A stretch of DNA of 64,000 bases from Sphingomonas kyeonggiensis (GTDB lineage Bacteria > Pseudomonadota > Alphaproteobacteria > Sphingomonadales > Sphingomonadaceae). The notes beneath the pieces were generated by a model that saw only the letters and a program-made list of their open reading frames with translations, was not told where the DNA came from and did not search any database. Within the stretch, counting starts at the first letter, position 1. Each line of letters opens with the position of its first letter. The translations under genes and the position numbers were made by a program. The stretch spans positions 1,550,001 to 1,614,000 of the forward strand of contig NZ_JACIEH010000001.1 of the NCBI RefSeq assembly GCF_014196745.1, given 5' to 3'. Of this stretch, positions 54,648-63,000 are shown piece by piece.

Positions 54648-56479
54648 TAGAAGCTGACCCTGCCGCCGTAGCTTTCTACGGTCGCGACATTAACATCGAG
54701 CGATTGGCCGTTGCGGGTGAATGCCTCGCAACTGTCCGCGAACGCCTTCCCACCATAGCGAACCTCCGTCCCCTTGAGACCGGCGAGAATGATCGCATGG
54801 TTCTCATGCCGATAGGCTGCCCACGCACCGACCGGCACCCAACCGCTGTTCGAAACAGCCAGCCCAACATAGGCGAGCGCGAAATAATATTCGAACGTGT
54901 CGAACAGCAGGTCGTAATCCTCGTCCTCGGCGACAAGCGGGCGAAACGTCTCGCGCAGTGTATCGTGCAGCCAGTCGCTCATCGGCACATGGCGCCGCGA
55001 CCCGCCGAACAAGGGGGCGACGTGATCGCGCTCGGCCAGTCGCAAGGCAACAAGGTGCGACACGGCCGCCTTGTCCTTGTTGCCGATCGTCGATGTCCGC
55101 ACCGACAGCAGCCGAGAGAGCAACTCCGGACGCTTGGCGATCAGGCTCGCCATTCCTGCGGCGTAGAGCATCACCGTGCCGGGATAGGGCCTGAGACTGC
55201 CCCAGACCGTATATTGCGAGCCGTTGACGAACTGCTCGCGGCCGATCTCGCTGATCGCATCGACAAGCAGGTCGTCCTGTTCGCCGCGTGACCAGACGCC
55301 GATCGTGGCGTTGAGCGCGATGACCGTCGCGCCCGCTGCGTCATAGGCCTTGATCCGCGCTGAAATCGTTTCAGGTGTTGGACCATCGCCATGGGGCGGA
55401 AATGCCGGGCCGGTCCATATCGCCTTCGCCTCAGCCATCGCGTCGCGGTACAGGTCGTGCAGGCGAATGCGCTGCTCGCTATTGGCCAGGTAGCGTTTGG
55501 CTGCGCCGACCGCAGCCTGTACGCTCAGCGGATGCGGGCGGTCGAACTCCTCTAGTCCGCGCACATGGTCCAGCAGGCTGTCGAAGAAGCTGTCTGCCGA
55601 CTTGATGCGGACTACATCCGCCCGCCGGCTGGTGACGACAGCTTCCGCCTCTCCGGACAACTCGCCCATCGTCGTCCAGAAACAGGCGTAGCGGCGGTTG
55701 GTCGCCCGCTCGATTGAAGCGCGTAGTGCATGGTCCCAAGTGGCGGACCAGCCGCAGACCACCAGCCCGAACTCGTCGAACACCCGGTCGACGAGCGTCG
55801 CCATCGCCGGATCATAGGCAGCCAGTTCGTCCTCGGTGTTGAGGATCCGCGTGTCGAGATAGTCGCCATGGATCTTGATGATGCAATGCTTCTGGTGGGT
55901 CAGCGGGATCATGCCGATCGCCTGGTCCGCACTGCCGATCACCACGGGGACGATGCCCCGCTGTTCCAGCGCCTGTTCGAGCAGGCGGTCGAAATTCGTT
56001 GTGACAACGACCCGGACGAGCCCGGCCTCCATGAGTTCCGCGACGGCATGATGGGCGGCCGTCGGCAGTTTCAGGCCCTGTTCGCGCTCTTCCGTATTCG
56101 GCTCGAAATAGCCTTTCAGCAATTGCTGACGTTCGATCTGGGTACGACACAGGCCATCGAGAAGATCCGAATAGCCCGCCTCCTTGCCATATTTGTCGAC
56201 ATACCATCGATCGGGCGCTTTGCCGGGGTCGGTTCCCTGTGCTGCCGCGGTGCGCCGGATGAGGTCGAGCACGACTTCCCATCCCGTTGGAATGCCCGCC
56301 GAGCGCGATACGCCGGAACCCAGTAATATCGCATATACGCCCGGGCTCGAACGCAAGGAGAAGGCGAGCGACACCACCGGGTCGAGAATCTGGGCCAATG
56401 CATGCTTCCTTAGTTCCGCGCGCTTCGCGCGCACCTCACTTTGGATGTGGCTTTCCGGCGGCCGGGGCAAGCTGTTCAC
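54644..56479 (-). CDS. SIR2-domain protein, likely NAD-consuming defence effector
   Basis: 611 aa. Sir2 motifs in residues 50-280: GSGVSRSAGIPTGW (54-67), TTNFDRL (160-166), KIHGDY with catalytic His204, VVCGWSATWDH. The class-III deacetylase zinc site is absent, as in bacterial SIR2 proteins that destroy NAD during infection. The C-terminal 330 residues are an unknown, mostly helical sensor-like part. GTG start at 56479 without a clear ribosome site; a start at a GTG a few codons later is possible. Tail-to-tail with the HEPN-like gene. Confidence 0.88.
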   Translation of the reverse strand: MNSLPRPPESHIQSEVRAKRAELRKHALAQILDPVVSLAFSLRSSPGVYAILLGSGVSRSAGIPTGWEVVLDLIRRTAAAQGTDPGKAPDRWYVDKYGKEAGYSDLLDGLCRTQIERQQLLKGYFEPNTEEREQGLKLPTAAHHAVAELMEAGLVRVVVTTNFDRLLEQALEQRGIVPVVIGSADQAIGMIPLTHQKHCIIKIHGDYLDTRILNTEDELAAYDPAMATLVDRVFDEFGLVVCGWSATWDHALRASIERATNRRYACFWTTMGELSGEAEAVVTSRRADVVRIKSADSFFDSLLDHVRGLEEFDRPHPLSVQAAVGAAKRYLANSEQRIRLHDLYRDAMAEAKAIWTGPAFPPHGDGPTPETISARIKAYDAAGATVIALNATIGVWSRGEQDDLLVDAISEIGREQFVNGSQYTVWGSLRPYPGTVMLYAAGMASLIAKRPELLSRLLSVRTSTIGNKDKAAVSHLVALRLAERDHVAPLFGGSRRHVPMSDWLHDTLRETFRPLVAEDEDYDLLFDTFEYYFALAYVGLAVSNSGWVPVGAWAAYRHENHAIILAGLKGTEVRYGGKAFADSCEAFTRNGQSLDVNVATVESYGGRVSFY

Positions 56480-57026
56480 GCCGGCAATCTGGTGTGAAGG
56501 ACGAGTTCGACTGCCGAAAAGCCTGCTTTGGCTTTTTGTAGGAGGGGTATTGCATCAGGCCCTGCCGTTCGCTTCAGATTTGATCGCGTTCAATAACATG
56601 GAACAAAATGCAGGACGCTCTGAGCAAACTAAAATGTACTCTCGATTTGAACCGCGAAGATGTAAATGCGAATATTGTAAATTTTAACGGCAATAGCCGA
56701 CAGTCAACTTCCGGCTCAGTTCTGGCCGCCGGCAAGGTGGCAACTGTCCAACGGCAGCTTTCAACGATCCCGTGCTAACAGCTGATGATCCGGAATCGGC
56801 CCACGAGCTGCCGGACTGGTTTCGACATAGGCTGCCGGTCGCCTAAGCGCCCCAACATCGGTCGTTCGAGTTTGGTGCGCTACTTCCCGAAAGCCGACAT
56901 CAGAATAAAAATAGTCGCTTGCATCAAGCGATGAGCTGCTTCGCGGTTGTTGCCAATTTCCCGCTGCCATTCACGCTCTTCAGCAAGTTCTGCGATGCTT
57001 CGCGGAGCGCAGCCTGATCCGCTACC
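56480..57026. other. Gap upstream of the SIR2 gene
   Basis: No supported gene. An AT-rich core at about 56590-56700 (with TAAAATG, TTGTAAATTTTAAC) may hold the SIR2 promoter region. A 70-codon minus frame at 56761-56970 has no ribosome site or family. Confidence 0.4.
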
Positions 57027-57569
57027 CTAGCCGGCCAAGATCTCGCTTATTTGCTGGTTGAGCGCGGCCAGTTCCAATTGATCGGTCTGATAGAGGTTGA
57101 TCTCGGAGGTGCCGGGACGCCGACAATGGATCAGCAGGTCAATCCGCCGTCTGCCGAGTTCAACCATGCGACGTGCACGCTCGGAATCACCGTCTGGGGC
57201 CATGATGTTCGCTCGCAACGCGAATGCGTCATAAACTGCATCCTTGTCGGCCAAGAACAACATGCGCTTACGGCCGCCCAATTGCGGGCTGACATCGATG
57301 AGATTGCCTAGAGAATTACGCCACACCGCATGATGCTCGGCCTCGAAATAGAGACCGGGCATATGCCAGATTGCCCAACCATAGGCGATTGTCCCGCCCT
57401 TTTTGCGGACCCGATGCGCGACATTCTCGAAACAAAAGGAAGTTGCCGCACGCTTGGTCGGGATCGACAGGATGAATGTAGGTTCTCCCGGTGCAATCGA
57501 GGCGCAGAACTGCAATAGCGCGGGCGTCAGGGCGCGAGGCACGGTGTCGGGGGCAGTACTGCGTTTCAT
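57027..57569 (-). CDS. Unknown protein with Cys/His/Asp pattern
   Basis: 180 aa. SFCFENVAHRVRKKGGTIAYGWAIWHMPGLYFEAEHHAVWRN and NLIDVSPQLGGRKRMLF give a Cys at a helix start, a His in HHAVW and an Asp in IDVSP. The same order is seen in the 52366 protein, so both may share a papain/transglutaminase-like fold. I cannot name the family. No strong ribosome site. It lies between the SIR2 gene and the helicase operon. Confidence 0.65.
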   Translation of the reverse strand: MKRSTAPDTVPRALTPALLQFCASIAPGEPTFILSIPTKRAATSFCFENVAHRVRKKGGTIAYGWAIWHMPGLYFEAEHHAVWRNSLGNLIDVSPQLGGRKRMLFLADKDAVYDAFALRANIMAPDGDSERARRMVELGRRRIDLLIHCRRPGTSEINLYQTDQLELAALNQQISEILAG

Positions 57570-57623
57570 GGCAAGATCCGGCGATAGATTAAGCAGCTTT
57601 CTCTCACCTCGCTTAGACCCAGG

Positions 57624-58607
57624 CTAGAGATCGATCCCGAACGCGGCGGGGTTGATGGCGCGGAAGCCGTCGCGCTTCGACCAATCCATGTGCGCGCCCA
57701 GCCGTTCGACCACCGCTACCGCCTGGGTGCGCGGGAGGTGCAGGGCGGCCAGCGCCTGCGCCGCGGCACGCAGATGCAGGACCGGCAGCGACTGGATGTG
57801 GCCGGTTCCCCGGTCGAGAATGTCGGTCAGCATCAGCACCTCCACCTCGTCGATCGGCAGGACCGCCAGAAACTCCATCGTCACCCTGATCGCCGCCGAG
57901 CAGATCGCGTCGCGGTGCATCTCCAGCCGCTTGCCCACGGCGAGATCCTTGATCGACGCCTTACCGGACTTGAGCAGCGTCACCGTCTCCTCCGGCATGT
58001 CCTCTAGGTCGAGCCCGTCGACGATGGCGATCACTCGCCCGTCAAGCAGCCGTATGTCGACACCCTCAACCGAGAAGGGCAGGTCTCCGAGCGAACTATG
58101 GGCGTCGAGCCCCGCGACCATCGCGTCGGGATCGCGGTCCACCACGAGGCGGGCCGCGGCGATCTCGGCGTTGCGCGCCTCGACGACGGCCATCACGGCG
58201 GCGTGCGCAGCGTCGTCTTCGGCGCGGGCTAACACGACGTTGTCGGCCAGGCGGTTGCGCGTCTTCTGCTCGCCGCCGAATGTCCGCGCGAACCAGCCGG
58301 GCGTGTAGGACGCGAGCCGTTCCGAAGCTGCGTCCTCCGAAACCGAACCCCGCTCTGGGACGGTGAGCTCGGACGCGGTCGCCGTGGTCAGCCAGTCTAT
58401 CCTCGACAGCGGCACGCGGTGCGCACCGGTCAGGGCCTCGACGATCGCCTCGTATTCGGCGGCGGCCGCCGCCGACGCGTCGAGGTGCGCCTGGCGGTGC
58501 AAAGCCTGCTGCCGTGCGACGCGCTGCCGCTCCGCCTGCTTGGCGGCGCGGTCCATTGCGCGCATCGTCCGTCCGACGTCCCTCACGAACTGTCTCGAAG
58601 TCACCAT
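57624..58607 (-). CDS. Third gene of the helicase operon, unknown
   Basis: About 327 aa from ATG 58607 (open to 58652). N-terminal coiled coil rich in Arg/Gln/Ala (MRAMDRAAKQAERQRVARQQ), a central part with WLTTATASELTVPERGS and GWFARTFGGEQKTRNRLADNV, and a mixed C-terminal domain (GVDIRLLDGRVIAIVDGLDL, DDILDRGTG-like TDILDRGTGHIQ). No membrane helix or catalytic motif recognised. Separated by 130 nt from the gene before it and sharing its extreme GC bias. Confidence 0.75.
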   Translation of the reverse strand: MVTSRQFVRDVGRTMRAMDRAAKQAERQRVARQQALHRQAHLDASAAAAAEYEAIVEALTGAHRVPLSRIDWLTTATASELTVPERGSVSEDAASERLASYTPGWFARTFGGEQKTRNRLADNVVLARAEDDAAHAAVMAVVEARNAEIAAARLVVDRDPDAMVAGLDAHSSLGDLPFSVEGVDIRLLDGRVIAIVDGLDLEDMPEETVTLLKSGKASIKDLAVGKRLEMHRDAICSAAIRVTMEFLAVLPIDEVEVLMLTDILDRGTGHIQSLPVLHLRAAAQALAALHLPRTQAVAVVERLGAHMDWSKRDGFRAINPAAFGIDL

Positions 58608-58737
58608 CGTCCCCGGCCGTCCATCCCCGTATCCAAAAAGCCGTAGCGCCATGGTCGCACGGTGTCATGGCCGGTGTGCTCATAGTTGCGTCGGCGCTGG
58701 CGGTCAGCGCTGGCCGCACAAGCAGGGCAAGACCAGC

Positions 58738-60057
58738 TCAACGCAAGGTCCGTCCGCGCAGGGCAGGCACCTCCACCGCCGCTCCCGCATCCGGTAGGGC
58801 CTCGACGGCGATCCGCTTCAGGGGCGTGGCGCCAACCGAGAGGGCCCGCTCGATCACCAGCCCGCCGCCGGCATCGCCGAGCCCCGCCTGCAGCGCCGAT
58901 ACGTCGCCGCACCAGATCGTCTCGGCGTCCCGGTCTCGCGACGGATCTGGCCCGACCCCGCCCGCGTCGAACGCCACCGGGCGCATCTGCATCCGCTCGC
59001 CGGCGGCGCTCACCTCGACGCCGTAGTCGGGTCGGGTGGCGCTGCGCACGACCAGCCGGCCCTCCTCTACCCATGTCGTCCGCATGCCCTCGGTCACCTC
59101 GTAGCCGAGGCCGGCGAGACCCTCGAGCACCGCGGTGCGGCGCGCCGCGGACGACAGCGCCCGCCTGTGCGCGTCGAGCGCCGCGCGCCCCTCCGCGACG
59201 CGCGCCGCGATGGCCTCCGTCCCGAGATCCTCCACCCCGGCCGCCAGGGCAACTGCGTCCAGATCAGCCGCCCGCATCTCCGCCGCCAGCAGCCCCAGGT
59301 CCAGGACAGCGGCCGCGCGTGCCCGGGCCTCCGTCAGCGCGCGGCCCGTGGCGACGTCGAGCCCGTCGAGCAGCAGCGAGCGCCTCGCGGGCTCCGCGTC
59401 GGCCGCCTCGTCCAGCCGGGCGGTCCAGTCGGCGACCGCCGGCCCGTCCACCAGCGGCGCCAGCTCGGCGATCCTCGCATCGATCCTCGCCACGGCGGGA
59501 TCGGTGTCGACAGCCGGCCTCGACGCCAGCCAGTCCGCGAACGACGCCGGCGGCCCATCCAGCCGCAGCCGGTCGGCAAGGGCCCGCGAGGCGGCGGGAG
59601 CGGCCGTGCGCGCCGCCAGCACCCGGAACCCCTCTGCCAGCGCCGCTGCGTCGCCGCGCTCCAGCCCGCGCTCGAGGTTCGCATCCAGCGCCTCGCCGCC
59701 CGCGCGCAGCGCGCGCAGCAGGCTGGCCGCCGCCTCCCGTTCGCGCCGGTTCCGCGACCGGGCCGCCGCCTGCTCGGCGGCGACCTTGGCGAGACGCACC
59801 TGCACGTCGTCGCGCAGGAACGCCTCCTCGATCGGCGCCTGCTTCTGCAGATCCATGAAGCGGTCAGCCGCGATCAGCTCCGCCAGCTCCGCGCGCCTGG
59901 CGCGTGCCGCGGCCAGCGCCGCGTCGTCGATGCAGTCGTTGCGCTCGCCGATCCGGGTCCACTCGGCAAGCGCCGCGTCCACCCGCGCCAGCATGCCGTG
60001 GCAGATGTCGAGGATCTCCTCGCGCGTGACGATCCGCACCACCTTCGGTCCGCTCAT
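58738..60057 (-). CDS. Second gene of the helicase operon, Ala-rich coiled-coil protein
   Basis: 439 aa. The ATG at 60057 overlaps the helicase stop (ATGA), so the longer frame to 60240 is not used. It opens with MSGPKVVRIVTREEILDICHGML, followed by about 300 residues of Ala/Arg/Glu-rich helix (coiled coil) and a beta-rich C-terminus (TWVEEGRLVVRSATRPDYGVEV, MQMRPVAFDAGG). Codon use is extremely GC-rich. Function unknown; translational coupling implies a partner of the helicase. Confidence 0.85.
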   Translation of the reverse strand: MSGPKVVRIVTREEILDICHGMLARVDAALAEWTRIGERNDCIDDAALAAARARRAELAELIAADRFMDLQKQAPIEEAFLRDDVQVRLAKVAAEQAAARSRNRREREAAASLLRALRAGGEALDANLERGLERGDAAALAEGFRVLAARTAAPAASRALADRLRLDGPPASFADWLASRPAVDTDPAVARIDARIAELAPLVDGPAVADWTARLDEAADAEPARRSLLLDGLDVATGRALTEARARAAAVLDLGLLAAEMRAADLDAVALAAGVEDLGTEAIAARVAEGRAALDAHRRALSSAARRTAVLEGLAGLGYEVTEGMRTTWVEEGRLVVRSATRPDYGVEVSAAGERMQMRPVAFDAGGVGPDPSRDRDAETIWCGDVSALQAGLGDAGGGLVIERALSVGATPLKRIAVEALPDAGAAVEVPALRGRTLR

Positions 60058-63000
60058 GCCCTGACCCCCATCGCAGACACCACCGCGCGGCGCAGCCGCT
60101 CGCGCTCGCGCTCCGGCTCGTGGAACCATCGGTGCGAGGAGACCCGGTGGATCACCGGGATCGAGCGCCGCAGTACCGACGGCCGCCACATCTCGCGCGC
60201 GCGCGCGCCCTCCAGCAGCCTGTGGCGCGGCGCGTCGCACTCGATGCCGATCCCGTAGAGGCCGGTGCGCGGATCCTCGATCGCGAAGTCGAGCCCGAAC
60301 GCGCCGTCGTCGCGGACCGGCGACGGCTCCCAGCCGAGCGACCTGAGCTCGGCCGCGACCGCCTGCTCGAGACCGTCCTCGACGTCGCGCGCGCCGCCGG
60401 CCGGCCGGCGCTGCTCGGGCGTGAGCCTGCCGAGCAGCGCCGACGCCGCGTCGAGGTCGCCCTCGGACAATGCGCGCGCATACTCGAAGTAGGCCTGGAG
60501 GAAGTCGCGCGGACTGGCCGCCTGCCGGCGTGTGGTCAGCATGTCGGAGATGAGCGGTATGGGCATCGACGTGACCAGCACGACCTTGCGCTTCGCGCGG
60601 GTGACGGCGACGTTGAGCCGGCGTTCGCCACCGGTCTGCCCGAGGACGCCGAACGAGCGCCGGAAGGTGCCCTGCGCGTTGCGGCCGAAGGTCGACGAGA
60701 AGACGATAATGTCGCGCTCGTCACCCTGCACGTTCTCCACGTTCTTCACGAAGAACCCCATATCCTCGCCGCCTTCGACCCGGTCGCGCTCGCGGGTCAG
60801 CGCGGCGCGGAACGCCGGGTCCGCCTCGGCGCGGTCCTCGAGCACGTCCTCGATCAGGTCGGCCTGCTTGCGGTTGAAGGTGACCACGCCGACGGTCGGC
60901 GGGACCGCGCCGCCCGCGGCCCATATGTCGCGCACGACGTCGGCGACGCGCTCGGCCTCGGCGGGGTTGGTCTGGTCCTCGTAGGTCCCATCGACCCGCA
61001 CCAGCTCGATGGGCCGCTGGCGGCGGATCTCGTCGGCGGGATGGCGCGCCGGCACGCTCAGCCGGTTGACGTAGAACGACGCGTTCGAGAACTGGATGAG
61101 CTCGCGGTAGGCCGATCGGTAGTGGATCTGTAGCGTGGTCGACGGCAGAACCGTCTTCGCCAGCTGGAGTAGGTCGGGACAGTCCTTGATCTCGCGGCGG
61201 TTCCAGGTCTGGACCGCCTCCTCGCGCTCCACTTCGTCGAGGCCGGCATCCGCGTCCGAGCCCTCGAACACATCCGTCTCGTCGCTCTCGACCTTGCCCG
61301 AGAAGAACGCGCTCGGCGGCATCTGCTTCTCGTCGCCGCTGACGACCATCGTCCGGCTGCGGTACAGGGTCGGCAGCGCATACTCGATCGGCATCTGCGA
61401 CGCCTCGTCGAAGATCACCGTGTCGAACAGCGACTTCCTGAGCGGCAGGAGGCGGCTGGCGACGTCCGGGTTGACCAGCCACACCGGGCGCAGCCGCATC
61501 AGCCCGAGGTCGGCGCCGATGTCCACGAACTCGCGCAGGCGCTTCGCGCGGATGCCGGTCAGGCGCGTGATGTCCTCCCACTCGCGCATCGGGCGCAGGC
61601 GCGACGCGTCGAGCCCGTCGACGAGCAGCCGACGGTTGAGCGAGCGCATCTCGCGGTCGGCTTCCGCCAGCGACGCCGCCTTCGCCTCAAGCTCACCGGC
61701 CTCGAGCATGAGCGCGGGGTGCTCGCCCTCTATCCTCGACTTCCAGGCGAGCCGGGCCTCCGTGGCCAGCACGCGCCGCACGGTCGCCTCTAGCCCCGGC
61801 TCGTCGAGCGCCTCCAGGCGGTCGCGGATCCGCGCCAGCTCGGCGAAGGCTGCTATGGCCGCCTCGCCCAGCTGGGGCACGCGCGCGCGGAAGCGCTGGT
61901 AGGCGGCGACGCGCGGCGTCTCCGCCGCGACCGGGTCGACGGCGGACGCGTTCGAGAGGTCGCCGGCGATCGCCTCGCGGCGCGCGGTGGTCCAGTCGTC
62001 CTCCATCCAGGGCGACAGCCGGGAGAGGGCGGCGAGGCAGGTGGTGCGCGCGCCGTGCCGCGCGAGCCCCTGGTCGATGCCCTCCACCATGTCCTCGACC
62101 GCCTGCCGGCTCGCGGCCCGCGCCATCGCGAAGGCAACCGGTGGATCGGGATAACCCTCCAGCCTGACGACCAGCGCCTCCGCGTCGGCCAGCCGGCCGA
62201 GGTGTGAGCGCGCCTCCTCGAGCAGCGACGGCACCCGCATCGGCGGCAGCGCGCCGGCGGGCTCGCCGGCGTCGACCGCCGCGGCCACCAGCCGGTCGCG
62301 CAGCGGTCGCAAGCCACCCTCGCGGTGGAGGCCCGCGCCGAGCGCGCGCGCGTCGCGCAGGCCGTGCCCGTGCATCAGCGACCGGCGGCGCCACAGCGCG
62401 ATCCAGCGCCCGGGCGACAACTTCTGGAGGAAGGACGGCCGCTTGAGCAGCCGATCCGACACCGCCGTCCACGCCTCCAGGTCCGCGTCGTCCATCGCCC
62501 GCGCGACCTCGACCACGTCATCCGGCGCGTCGTCGGCGGGCAGGCCGAGCAGTCCGCGCTCGACGTCCGCGAACTCGCGCTGCAGCGGCGTGCCGCCGGG
62601 TCCGCGGTCCGCCGTCCCCGCCAGCATGTCGAGCCAGCGCGCGAGCCGCGTCCGGTCCTCGTCGCCGATGTCCCGCAACGCCCGGCCGTTGGCGGTGGTC
62701 CACGCCCGGTAGGGCTCCGGATCGTCGATGCGGATCGCGTCCGGCGTGCGCTCGACCACGCCCATCCGCTCGCGCTCGAGGCCGGCGAAGGCGGCCACGT
62801 CGGCGGAGAACGCCTCCACCGTGCCCTCGTCCACGCCGAAGCGCCGCGTGTCGACAAGCGCGCTGCCCTCGAACCTCGCCGGGAGCCACAGCCGGGCGAC
62901 CGGGGCGCAGGTCTCCTGCAGCACCGCCAGCGCGCCGGGATCCAGCGCGCCGAGCAGATGCCGCAGCGACGGCACCGGCGGGGTCGCGCCCTCGCGCGAG

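Noticed and set aside
56418..56432. GCGCGC-TTC-GCGCGC hairpin
   Set aside because: Inside the SIR2 coding sequence and explained by Ala/Arg codons.
58686..60064. Long plus-strand frames of 300-390 codons
   Set aside because: Pro/Arg/Ala- or Ser/Ala-rich mirror frames caused by extreme GC; no ribosome site or domain.
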